Below are positions 9,158 through 17,605 of a stretch of 64,000 nucleotides of DNA, one piece after another (positions within the stretch are counted from its first letter, which is position 1; each line of letters opens with the position of its first letter). The position numbers were made by a program, and so were the translations under genes. The stretch covers positions 24,243,501 to 24,307,500 of the forward strand of contig NC_071339.1 of assembly GCF_027744825.2 (NCBI RefSeq), given 5' to 3'. The DNA comes from Synchiropus splendidus. Lineage: Eukaryota; Chordata; Actinopteri; Syngnathiformes; Callionymidae. The notes below the pieces were generated by a model. That model had not been told where the DNA came from and did not search any database. It was given only the letters and a program-made list of their open reading frames with translations.

Positions 9158-9604
9158 TTAACCCTGGAGAAGCCAAACCGTGAGGGGTCGTCCTATTATT
9201 GGCGGAGACCTCAGGGTTTCTGATGCTTGCAGAAGCGCTGACCTCGATGGAGAGAACTCCCATTGGCCTTTGATCCCCATCTGACACATGTCCGTATACC
9301 AGCTGGAGCTGGGGCTGTTTAGATTAAGGCAATGAGGAGGAAAGGCATACAGGAATCCTTCTGGCCACCTTGGATGAGCCAGGGCGTCCACTCCCAGTGG
9401 AGGGTCATCGGATCTACGGAAAGAGAACCAGCGAGGACATTTGTAGTTCTCTCTGCTCGCAAAGAGATCAGCCACTGGGTGGCCGAAAAACTCCAAGATC
9501 ATATTTGCCGTCTCCTGAGATAAACTCCATTCAACTGGCAGTGGTCTCCGAGATAATCCATCTGCTGCCACATTGTCTCCACCTGGAACATGCAGAGTCC
9601 TCAA
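9158..9604 (-). pseudogene. DIRS RNase H end and methyltransferase-like region, left copy
   Basis: The frame begins LHVPGGDNVAADGLSRRP, the conserved end of DIRS RNase H. It continues EWSLSQE, then FFGHPVADLFASRENYKCP and DDPPLGVDALAHPRWPEG, then LYAFPPH. The LFAS...CP and VDALAHP blocks are typical of the region often described as a Dam-like adenine methyltransferase domain in DIRS elements. The frame is open over 148 codons, one of the best-preserved pieces in the window. The last third (after PPH) departs from the right-arm copy. Confidence 0.85.
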
Positions 9605-9689
9605 TGAGGCTAATTCTACATCAGCCCAGAGAAAAAATCTTTCTTGCTAGGTTGTGTAACACAGACGACCTCACGCCACCCTGGTGGTT

Positions 9690-10141
9690 GATATAGGCCA
9701 CTGTGGTGGAGCTGTCTGATCTCACCATAACGTGGTTCCCACTTAGATGGAGAGAAAGAGCCACCAACACTTTAAAAACTGCGAACAGTTCCAGCAGGTT
9801 AGTGGAACGACTTTTGGAACTGCTCCAGATCCCAATGACGCATGTTGATCATGGTGGCCGACCCAGCCTGACAGAGATGCATCTGTAAATACTTTTAAAG
9901 AAGTGTTTTGACAATGCAAGGATAAAGTGCGATGGAGGTTTGAAGCAGAGTTCCTAAACCTCACAATTGTCAGAGCTCGTGGAGACACTTTCACCAACCG
10001 TCTCTGATCCCGGACAGGTTGAAGATTGAGCGGTCGGAACCCTGACTGCAGACTTCGCATGTTCAGGAGACCCTGGCGGACGACGGAGTGGGCTGCTGAC
10101 ATCATGCCCAGGAGCCTCATAATCCATAAGGCTGGAACCAC
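9690..10141 (-). pseudogene. DIRS RT connection and RNase H, left copy
   Basis: The frame 10,141-9,743 reads MRLLGMMSAAHSVV, LLNMRSLQ, PVRDQRRLV and then the RNase H start VFTDASLSGWVGH, with its first catalytic Asp present. It ends LGSGAVPKVVPLTCWNC before a frameshift at about 9,770. Between 9,690 and 9,770 the minus strand still shows the VRSDSSTTVA-like strand. The copy begins abruptly at 10,141 at the satellite junction; palm motifs such as YLDD are absent here but present in the right-hand copy (11,784-11,795). Confidence 0.85.
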
Positions 10142-10475
10142 ACGTTTTCAGAGTTATCAACGTTTTTATTTTTGTCGGACTGAAAACCACATTTTCTTGG
10201 GCTGAATACACTTTTTCTGCTCTATTCAGTCACTGCTTTGGGGGGACACAGAACATTAAAATTTCACCTGCAACTACAGGAAAAACACTCTTTGTTGTAT
10301 GTTCAACACTTAATCTACCTTTCTGAACTGTATTTCAAGGGGTTATCAACTTTTTTTCTTTTTCCTGCTCTGAATCTGAGCTTCTCTCGGGCTGAAAACG
10401 CGTTTTCTGCACTGTTCACTTACGGTGCCTCAGAACATGAAAATTCCACCTGAAACTATAGGAAAAAGGGGCGGG
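10142..10475 (-). repeat. About 1.75 satellite monomers, inverted, at the centre of the inverted repeat
   Basis: Read on the minus strand this is edge-type satellite: tatagtttcaggtggaattt, gaacagtgcagaaaacgcg, ttcagcccgagagaagct, gttgataacccc, ttgaaatacagttcag and tttcctgtagttgcaggtga follow in the order seen at 19,330-19,700. It begins flush against DIRS RT sequence at 10,141. Its orientation is opposite to the main array. Confidence 0.85.
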
Positions 10476-10479
10476 GAGA

Positions 10480-10775
10480 GCCCAGCTGTCCGGATCATAG
10501 ACGTGCTGATCATCGCTGCTCCTCCTGGAGAGACCAGTCGGCTGCTCTCACCTCTGCTCCCTCCAAAAGCGTAAGAAGAAAACTTTGTATCTAAAAGTAT
10601 GCATCTAAACCAAAGTCTAAATTGAATAAAAAATAAGAGCCATTACTTTGGAATCGGGTCTGTTTCTTCTCTGCCCAAAATTAGGGTTTATTACCTGCCA
10701 AGTTATCTTCCGGTTACAGTTAGTGCGAATTTGAGTGGCAGCTCTCCGGCTTCAAAAATGTGTTTTTGTACATAC
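10480..10775 (+). repeat. DIRS leader segment, central copy
   Basis: The segment matches 15,936-16,185 and, in part, 18,425-18,520 (plus) and 1,440-1,690 (minus). Shared words are ctgatcatcgctgctcctc, gagaccagtcggctgctctc, ccctccaaaagcg and aaaccaaagtcta. In the copy at 15,936 it is followed by the ORF1-like block; here it joins RT sequence directly, so ORF1 was deleted. Confidence 0.7.
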
Positions 10776-11335
10776 AGCTCTCTAGTGCCTCGCACCTTGG
10801 CCAAGTGCGTGGAGGTGGGGCTCGAACCACTAAGGAGACATGGTCTGCGGATTCTGACGTACTTGGACTACTGGTTGATTCTCACCAGGTCCAAACAAGA
10901 GTCATGAGCGCACACCGGCTTGGTGTTGGAGCACATTGTGTTATTGAGGTTCAGAGTAAACCTCCTGATAAGCGCGCTTATTCTCAGTCAGAGCACGACC
11001 TTTCTGGGGGTCATGCTGGACTCAGTCTCGGGTCAGGCCCGCCTTCCACCGGCCAGCGTTCTCCCCATCACACAGCACACATTGTTTGTTTTGAAGGCCG
11101 CCAAAAGGAGTTACAAATGTCCATGCGCGCGGTGATTGTGGCGTTGCGGAGAGGCAAAACTCAAGTGCTGATGGCTGTCGGAACTGATACCCAGCCTGCT
11201 GTGTCGCTCGACCGAAACCTGGGGGATACTGGAGGGACGAGACTGACAGCTGCTCATCCCGTTGCCACGGACGCTTCAGGCAGGACTTACATCAGAGGTG
11301 TCAAATGGATGTCGAGATAACACAGGTTTCATCCA
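10776..11335 (+). pseudogene. DIRS reverse transcriptase fragment, internally deleted central copy
   Basis: The translation around 10,800-11,135 gives LRRHGLRILTYLDYWLIL, the RT catalytic strand with the second Asp of YLDD changed to Tyr. After an in-frame stop come LVLEHIVLLRFRVNLL, then SQSTTFLGVMLDSVSGQARL, which is the conserved palm/thumb boundary of DIRS RT. The upstream fingers are missing. A homologous but further reduced fragment is at 17,265-17,405. The lost catalytic Asp, the stop and a frameshift make it inactive. Confidence 0.8.
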
Positions 11336-11384
11336 GAGCTTGCTATGTTCTCCTATGTGGGAAGCTCACTATCCAGCTTATTCT

Positions 11385-12047
11385 ATATGGATCAAAAGGA
11401 TTCTGAAGGTGGGTTATCCTCTCCAATTCAGCCAGTGCCAACCTCAGTTTAATGGCATTCTGAGAATGCGTCAGATCCGGCAAAAAATGTCTTCAGAACG
11501 AGGTCAGTGTTTGATTGAGGCATGATTGAGTCAGTTACTCCTCAAAAGTCTCCTGAAGTGCATGCGTCATGGAGACTGGCTGACGTCCATCGACCTCACG
11601 GACGCTTATTGTCACGTGCCAATTTGGCCTGCTCATAAGCGATATCTCCACTTCGCATTGGACGGCCGACTTTTTCAGTTCCGGAGGCTCCCGTTTGGCT
11701 ACTCTCTGGCTCAGAGAACCTTCTTTAAGATGGTCGACACAGCCCTACAGTCCTTGAGGGCAAGGGGCCTCAGGATCTTGTCTTACCTAGACGACTGGTT
11801 AATGCTCGCCAGATCGAGGGAAGAGTCGTTAGCTCACACCAGAATGGTGTTGGACCACGAAAGCCACCTTGGCTTTCCGGTGAACCAAGAAAAGAGTCAA
11901 CTCCAGCCATCTCAGCTTACAGCTTTTCTTGGTGTACTTCTGAACTCTCATGAAGAGTGCGCTCGCTTGACAGACGAGAAGATACTTTCTATTTCAAATC
12001 TGTCAGCCCAGGTTCTGGCGGTTCGTCTATGTGTGGTCCCAGCCTAA
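11385..12047 (+). pseudogene. DIRS reverse transcriptase, right copy, palm motifs intact
   Basis: The sequence begins with WIKRILKVGYPLQF (about 11,388-11,430), an N-terminal DIRS RT motif, runs to a stop at about 11,523, then reads open from 11,526 to 12,047. It has DWLTSIDLTDAYCHVPI with the first catalytic Asp, FQFRRLPFGYSLAQRTF, the intact catalytic box YLDDWLMLA (YLDD at 11,784-11,795) and LGFPVNQEKS, then QLTAFLGVLLNS. The fingers segment between the two frames (usually GFYSxxFxVPKK) is deleted. It is the most complete RT palm in the window, but the flanking stop and the frameshift at about 12,040 inactivate it. Confidence 0.9.
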
Positions 12048-12465
12048 TGGATTATGACGCTCCTGGGCATGATGTCAGCAGCCCACTCCGTCATACGCCT
12101 GGGTCTCCTGAACATGCGAAGTCGGCAGTCATGGTTCAGCCGGCTCAATCTTCATCCTGTTCGGGATCAGAGACGGTTGGTGAAAGTGTATCCAAGAGCT
12201 TTGAGAGATGTGACTCTGCTTCAAACCTCCATCGCACTTGGATTGTAAGAACTCTTCTTTCTGGAGCAGTTCCGAAGGTCGTCACATTAACGTACTGGAA
12301 CTGTTGGCAGTTTTTGGCCCTTTCTCTCCATCTTAGTGGGAACCACGTTATGGTGAGATCAGACAGCTCCACCACAGTGGCCAATTTCAACCGCCAGGGT
12401 GGCGTGAGGTCGTCTACGTTACATAACCTAGCCAGAAAGATTTTTTCCCTGAGCTGCTACATTTA
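12044..12465 (+). pseudogene. DIRS RT connection and RNase H, right copy
   Basis: The two frames 12,054-12,248 and 11,957-12,466 parallel the left-arm copy (LLGMMSAAHSV, LLNMRSRQ, PVRDQRRLVKV). The second frame carries GAVPKVVTLTYWNC and then VMVRSDSSTTVANFNRQGGVRS, the RNase H core with a catalytic Asp. The first RNase H strand (the TDAS motif found in the left copy) is missing, where the sequence jumps from SIALGL to the RTLLSGAVP region. Frameshifts lie near 12,040 and 12,250. Confidence 0.8.
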
Positions 12466-12471
12466 GCCTCA

Positions 12472-12783
12472 TTGAGGGCTCTGCATGTGCCAGGTGGAGA
12501 CAATGTGGCACCAGATGGATTATCTCGGAGACCACTGCCAGATGAATGGAGTTTATCTCAGGAGATGTCAAATATGATCAGGGAGTTTTTCGGCCACCCA
12601 GTGGCTGATGTCTTTGCGAGCAGAGAGAACTTCAAATGTCCTCTCTGGTTCTCTCCCCGTAGATCCGACGACCCTCCACAGGGAGTGGACGCCCTGGCTC
12701 ATCCAAGGTGGCCAGAAGGCCTCCTGTATGCCTTTCCTCCTCATTGCCTTCTTCATTTTCTTATGAGGAGAATTCAACTGTAG
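12472..12783 (+). pseudogene. DIRS RNase H end and methyltransferase-like region, right copy
   Basis: The frame reads RALHVPGGDNVAPDGLSRRP, then WSLSQEMSNMIREFFGHPV, ADVFASRENFKCPLWFS, QGVDALAHPRWPEG and LYAFPPH. It ends at a stop after RRIQL where the left copy also diverges. It is the plus-strand mate of 9,158-9,604. Comparison of the two shows many replacement differences with the motif blocks kept. Confidence 0.85.
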
Positions 12784-12839
12784 AGAGTGAGAATGATTCT
12801 CGTAGCTCCAGACAGCCCCAGCTCCAGCTGGTATCCGGA

Positions 12840-13585
12840 GATGTGTCAGATGCAGATCTTTTTCGATCAGCCCTGATTGCATCTCTTTTGGTGACGATGA
12901 CTCGGCGGTATCACTTACACCCAACCCTGCCTTCGCACCTAAATGTCTCTCTTCTTCTTCGCAGGTCAGCTCCTTTTCAGTAATGGCTTTCTGCACTCCT
13001 CCACATTCAGACGAAGAGCATGAGCGTTTACTCAAAATATGTCCGGTCAGAGAGCTAAAAGCTTAACTGGATCGAGTCCCACCCTTCAGAAAGTCCGACA
13101 CTCTGTGGGTGGCTCTCCCTGGTGGAAAGAAGCGGCAGGCACTGTCCCCTCAAAGGTTGTAAAATTGGCTTAGAATTTCCATCATGAAAGCCTATGAGAC
13201 AGCGGGAAAACAGGCACCGGAATCCCTGAGAGCACAGTCGACGAGATGCCTGGAAACATCTGTTGCTGCTTTCAAGGACTTCTTAAAGAAAACTGCCAGG
13301 CAGCTTCTTGGTCATCAATCTCTACTTTTGCTTACCACTATTTGTCTGTTGTGTCTGCATCCTCCTTCCCTCTTGTCTTTCTGTCTTCAGGAGCAGCCAA
13401 ACCCTGCGACCAGTAGGCCCACAGCACTCGCTCTGGGACACCAGTATCTGCTTCATTACAGTGCAGTGGAGTGTGCAGCGTCTCAATATCCACCAGATTC
13501 CTGCATAACTGTCTATTCGTTTGTGAATAAACTCCCTCTTCCTTGCTCAGCTCAGACTAGAACCCTGACTGTTGCTGCTCAGTAA
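12840..13585 (+). pseudogene. DIRS tyrosine recombinase, right copy
   Basis: The core-binding domain present on the left (TTLRVYVAA and RFMRGVKRLRP) is missing here; the sequence passes from the methyltransferase-like region straight into the SxxDCISFGDDDSAV part near 12,850-12,920. The catalytic domain follows with QALSPQRL, then a TAA stop where the left copy has SHWL. Box II is kept as SLRAQSTRCLETSVAAF (about 13,220-13,275), with Gln where His is usual. After a frameshift the SWSSISTFAYHYL nucleophile region lies at about 13,310-13,350. The lesions complement those on the left. Confidence 0.85.
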
Positions 13586-13604
13586 ATGATTTCTCTCCAG
13601 GAAT

Positions 13605-13830
13605 GGAGGATTGTTAATGCCACATTCTATTTCAGCCATATAGTGGCTAAAAGAGGGCAACACAGTTCCTGCTGATCCAGAGTGTAAGTTACACTCCATA
13701 TATGAGGGGTTGTTAATGCCACCTTCTATTTCAGCTTACGGTGGCAAAGTTGAGGCGGCAGTCCTGCCACCTGGGGTGTAAAATTACACTCTATGTATGA
13801 AGGGATGTTAATGCTACATCTTCACAACCC
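13605..13830 (+). repeat. Three tandem ~97-bp units with hairpins, right copy
   Basis: Units are marked by ttgttaatgccac at about 13,611 and 13,710 and by atgttaatgctac at 13,805. Hairpins are gagtgtaagttacactc at 13,680-13,696 and gtgtaaaattacac at 13,776-13,789. The layout is the mirror of 7,771-7,985. Loop bases have changed while the stems stay complementary. The tail cattcattcattcattcag near 13,830-13,849 is a short tetranucleotide run that is only a single catt pair on the left. Confidence 0.8.
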
Positions 13831-14834
13831 ATTCATTCATTCATTCAGGCTGGATAGACCCCAGGTGTGGCGGTGGCCTCGGAACTGTCATAGGCCGGTC
13901 AAGTTTGAGGCCCTGGCCATCCGAGATATCGACAGGAGTCTGGGCACTCCTCCATCAGTCATACCAAAGCAACATCACCGGTGACAATGCAGGCGGTTCA
14001 GTGCAGCCAAACGTGCATCTCATTGATGGCAGTCTGACAAAGGAGCCAGTTGTGCCAGTCAGACGTCCGGTATGGACGGCCCATGGTTCTCAGGTCAGGC
14101 CACATTGCAAGGCTGGCGGTTAAGCTTTGTGGTCAAGATGACCTCATGGCTGATTCAGAGTTCCGGATGGGTTTCAGATTGCTCACCTGTGCTCCCCCTT
14201 AATCCTGGCTACACTCAGATTACGGTCACTGCAGGATGGAGAAGTTGAACACATCGCCCCCTGGCCCCAGAGTGGCCAAGGACTGCATTGCTTCTTGCAC
14301 TGTTTGTGTCAAGCTCTGCTTTTGTGTTTGGATCACTTGTCTCCTTCGGTTCATTCAAAGACAACGTTAATATGCATATTGTTAGATTGTTCTACTATCT
14401 CAAATCCAGCACAGTTATGCAATTATATTCCGGCGGCGCATGTGACCGGAAAGAAGAAAGTGCCACCTCCATCACCGACGTAATGAGAGCCACGCTGATG
14501 CCGGGGTTCGGCCAGGCTGGGATGGAGCCCTCTCAGTGTCCGGAGATCGCAAGGCGGCTCGCCTCTACTTCCGGACCTGCATGGGGGGAAGGGCGGAAGG
14601 GAGGTGCACAGATCAGAGCAATGGCCAACAGTTTGGCCTATTTGTGCACTCAAGACAACTCTGTCCGGGGGATGAGGTGACCCAGGTGCAGCTGACTGCC
14701 AACATCAGACCATCCTGTGCTCCAGGGTCCAGTGCGGCTCTCGGAAGAGACAGCGCATGAGGCCTCAAAATGCCTGAGGCTTCATATTCAGCCTGCACAG
14801 CAAACCGGAAAAGAAGTTCTTCAATGGACGTTTT
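13831..14834 (+). repeat. Right-arm DIRS flank up to the LTR remnant
   Basis: This is the reverse complement of about 6,401-6,794 plus 7,086-7,740, without the left-arm insertion at 6,795-7,085. Small open frames here (for example 14,288-14,680) are not preserved as the same protein in the left arm and are not called. I see no recognisable gene. Confidence 0.55.
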
Positions 14835-14980
14835 GTTATGTGTCATGGGATTATTTGGGATCACAAATTTGGGGCGCTCTTTTTATGTTGCCGTGTCATC
14901 ATTTGGTTTGTTGAAAGTTGGAACCGTGAATAAAACCTGCTGTGTTGATACCTCCTGTAAGTTTTCCTTTCAGCTTTGGC
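14835..14980 (+). repeat. Gypsy LTR remnant with AATAAA, right arm
   Basis: The stretch tgtgtcatgggattatttgg, the ggcgctct box and AATAAA at 14,929-14,934 match the minus-strand LTR at 6,236-6,400. No gag or pol follows, so this is a solo or truncated LTR while the left arm keeps an internal body. Similarity stops near 14,965, just before the segment that leads to gag on the left. Confidence 0.65.
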
Positions 14981-15335
14981 TATCATAGGGCATGTCTCTT
15001 CAACCCACTTGGGAGAACGAATCAAATGTCTGGACCATCATTGAGCAGTGTCGCCAGGTTCGCGGACAGGCCCCCAGGCTACTAGGCCGGAGGAGAGGTT
15101 GAGGCCAAGGCGCTGGAAGGAGCGAATTCAATACGAATAATAATAAAAAAAACGCAAATGCGATGCTTCAAGCAATGCTTTTATTTCAAACAAGTTTTCC
15201 ACACAAACAGAAATTTCCTCCGGTCTGCCGACTGCCCCGGGAAAAGCTGCTGTCAAAGATCCCGATGTCCTCCGGTCTCACACTGAGTCTCCTCCGGTTA
15301 AATCCACTCCTGCGGTGATGTGACAAGTCTCTCCA
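14981..15335. other. Right-arm-specific segment, unassigned; possible minus-strand polyA end
   Basis: It replaces the Gypsy body relative to the left arm. It contains a T/A-rich run (aataataataaaaaaaa near 15,137) and, on the minus strand, AATAAAAGC near 15,177-15,185. Minus-strand order (AATAAA, a T-rich tract, a GC-rich stretch) is reminiscent of an LTR R-U5 end, but no matching partner was found in the window. No gene is recognised. Confidence 0.3.
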
Positions 15336-15935
15336 GTGACTGCGACCAGACCTCAGTCCTGCCTGAAGTTTCCGTGGTCCATATCCAAATTATGAGCGGA
15401 CCTCCAATCCTGGGGCGTCCCCTCAAAGCATGGCTACTTCAAGGCTAGCAGGCAGTCCCCTGCCCCCCCTAAGTGCAGTTCACTATTTGAAATGCTAAAG
15501 CACCCGCAACACTCAAAGCATATAATGCCAAATGGATGTGGACTGCCGTCTGTTGGGTAAACATCCACTGCTAGTCCAATTCAATCCGGACTATTCCCGG
15601 CGCATTTCTGACACTCCACTGGCACTAGGACCGCACGTGGTCAGGTACGGAGCTTAATTGGTGGAGGGTTTGGAGTTATGGGCCAGCGTTCCCTCTCACT
15701 CAGCCGTCATGCACGATGCTCGATGCCTCGGAGCTTGACCTCCCCCCTGAGGAGTGACCATCCCACCCGGCACTGACAGAGCCACCATCGCGCAGTAGAA
15801 TGGTGAATGGTGTCCGCAAACAGCTCATAGCGCTTGAGAACATCATCGCGCTCTTTATGAGCTCCGTGGACTCCACCAGAGATTTTGGAGACACAACAGT
15901 CGCCGGCTGGGGGGAACACCGTATAATTGCCGGGC
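15336..15935 (+). repeat. Right-arm DIRS terminal block
   Basis: Its parts match 1,700-2,230 in inverse orientation and 17,970-18,320 in direct orientation, including cgggaatagtc/gactattcccgg, cactccactggcactagga, gtcaggtacggagctta and agctcatagcgcttgagaac. The same block therefore exists at least four times in the window. No intact coding region is recognised. Confidence 0.6.
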
Positions 15936-16185
15936 TGATCATCGCCGCTCCTCTCGGAGAGACCAGTCGACTGCTCTCACCTCTGCCCCCTCCAAAAGCG
16001 TAGGAAGAACTTTTTATCTACAAGTATGCATCTAAACCAAAGTCTAACTTGAAAAATAATAAGATGCATTTCTTTGGTATCGGGTCTGTCTCTTCTCTGC
16101 CCAAAATTAGGGTTTATCAGCCGCCATGTTCTCTTCCGGTTCCAGTGAGTCCAAACTCCGGCTTCTAAACTTTGTTTTTGTTTGA
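15936..16185 (+). repeat. DIRS leader segment, right-arm copy
   Basis: It is the counterpart of 10,480-10,775 (plus) and 1,440-1,690 (minus). It runs from the gagaccagtcgactgctctc word through ccaaaattagggtttatc to the caaactccggcttc segment, and is followed directly by the ORF1-like remnant. The most likely role is an untranslated leader of a DIRS element; that is inferred from position. Confidence 0.6.
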
Positions 16186-16915
16186 CATCGTCTCAGGAGA
16201 CCAAGCAGAATAGTAACGGTCTCTCTGCCTCTTTATCCCTGATGCCAGAACTGTCCCTGGGGAAGTTTCTGGAGCCAAGAAGTTATGTCTTTCCCCAGAT
16301 TCACCATAATAAGAAGCACAGGCGTCAAATAACTCTTTCCCGTCTCACAACAGATCCCGGTTCCAGCCAAAAGTCAGGGAAGTTTCAATTCAGCTATTGA
16401 CTCTTCTTATTGCTCAGACACGCCAGTTTCCAGCAGGGGTCGCCACAGGACCGTGAAAGCCACCACTTCAGAGGATCACTCAGTAGGTGCTACTTGCCAG
16501 ACCTGCTCTGTTCTCAGCTCCCTCGTGCGATGTCTGATGTGATGTCTGTCTGTTATTCTGTTCTCTGCAGCCCTCCAATCCTCTCAGAGGCAAGCAGGAC
16601 ATCGTCATCTACAGAGTCATCTCTTTCTGAGGATGATTGGGCCAGTCCCTCGGGTCTCCATCTTAGGAGAATTGCAGTGTCAGATCAAGGTACACTGCAA
16701 GTTTGGGGAACCGAATTCCTCTGACGGCTCAGATGACAAAAGCGAGTCTGTTTTTGACAAACCAGACTTGAAGTCACCAGAGGAGAGTGCGCAGAGCACC
16801 AACGACCCTTTCGTCCTTGACCCGCCCTGGAGGCCAGATCCGCTCCTGTGCTCAGGGCGCCTGTCTCCTCACCTCTACATATGGATTGAGAAAATAAACG
16901 GTCATTGACACGCCA
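16185..16915 (+). pseudogene. DIRS ORF1-like remnant, right arm
   Basis: The frames 16,182-16,400, 16,410-16,724 and 16,633-16,908 make up the plus-strand mate of 585-1,360. They share SSTESSLSEDDW, PSGLHLRRIA and SDQGTLQ with the left copy. After the last motif, GTEFL* ends one frame and another gives DKSESVFDKPDLKSPEES, so a frameshift lies near 16,700. No conserved domain is recognised. The serine/acid-rich composition and place before RT suggest the ORF1 or gag-like part, with low certainty. Confidence 0.45.
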
Positions 16916-16954
16916 TTCAGCTTCACAGTCAACCCCCAGGTTCTGCGTCACCAC

Positions 16955-17405
16955 ATGGACCTGAGTGAACTCAGAGAACGAGCGGTCATGTCTGATGGAG
17001 GAGGACCGCGATCTCCTGTCAAAGGAAATAATCGAGCTACTGCCAAAGCGATCCTCCTACACTGGGTTTTACTCCGGGTTCTTTCTGGAACCCAAGAAGA
17101 CAGGAGAGAGGAGACCTGTTCTGGATCTCAGTCTCCTCAACCAATTCATGATCAGACAGCGGTTCCGGACTACCAGCAGATTCCTGGAGTGAATCATAGT
17201 GTGAGAGTGCATGACCTCCATAGATCTTGCAGACGTCTACTTCCACAACACGGTCTCTAGTGTCTAGGGCCTCGTTTTTTCGCTAAGTGCATGGAGGAGT
17301 GGCTCGAACTACGAAGGAGAGAGAGTCTGCCGATTATGACGTACTTGGACTGCTAGTTGATTCTAGCCAGAGTCCAAACAGGAGTCATGAGCGCACACCA
17401 GCTTA
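16955..17405 (+). pseudogene. DIRS reverse transcriptase fragment, right arm outer copy
   Basis: The frame 16,965-17,192 carries DRDLLSKEIIELLPKRSS, then GFYSGFFLEPKKTGERRPV and LDLSLLNQF, the N-terminal fingers of DIRS RT. After a frameshift the sequence jumps (near 17,245-17,275) to a catalytic-strand remnant: tacttggactgctag at about 17,341-17,355 is YLDC followed by a stop where YLDDW is expected. The palm between is deleted. The downstream piece resembles 10,800-10,915. It is cut at about 17,410 by A-rich sequence and satellite DNA. Confidence 0.8.
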
Positions 17406-17424
17406 GCAGAAGGGGTCTTTCTAG

Positions 17425-17605
17425 TAGATGCAGAACAAATTCAATTGCAAATTCAATTTTTATGTTTGTTGGTCTGAAAGCTACAGGTCCCTCGGGCTGA
17501 AAACCCATTTTCTGCACTGTTCACTCACTGCTCAGCGAAGCCTCAGAACATGAAAATTTCACCTGCAACTATAGCGAAAAAACTATTTAGAGTATATTCA
17601 ACAGT
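17425..17605 (-). repeat. One satellite monomer, edge type, inverted
   Basis: On the minus strand the words tatagttgcaggtgaaattt, catgttctgaggc, agtgagtgaacagtgcag and ttcagcccgag match the array-edge monomers at 19,330-19,740. It sits between a truncated RT fragment and the outer arm block and corresponds to the shorter piece at 476-560. Confidence 0.85.

Larger units (their letters stand above)
7720..10141 (-). mobile_element. DIRS-type retrotransposon, left copy (minus strand)
   Basis: Reading on the minus strand from 10,141: RT connection and RNase H (to about 9,690), methyltransferase-like region (9,604-9,158), tyrosine recombinase (about 9,110-8,180), then ~97-bp tandem units (7,985-7,771). 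This order (RT-RH-methyltransferase with a tyrosine recombinase and no integrase or aspartic protease) defines the DIRS order. The element is cut at 10,141, where satellite DNA begins, so the RT palm is missing. Coding parts contain frameshifts and a recombinase deletion. Confidence 0.9.

Noticed and set aside
10760..11320. 186-codon plus-strand frame as a host gene
   Set aside because: The neighbouring frame over the same bases gives clear DIRS RT motifs; the long frame is an off-frame reading.
15137..15200. SINE or LINE tail
   Set aside because: There is an A-rich tract and AATAAA on the minus strand, but no promoter boxes, RT or target duplication could be seen, so it is left unassigned.
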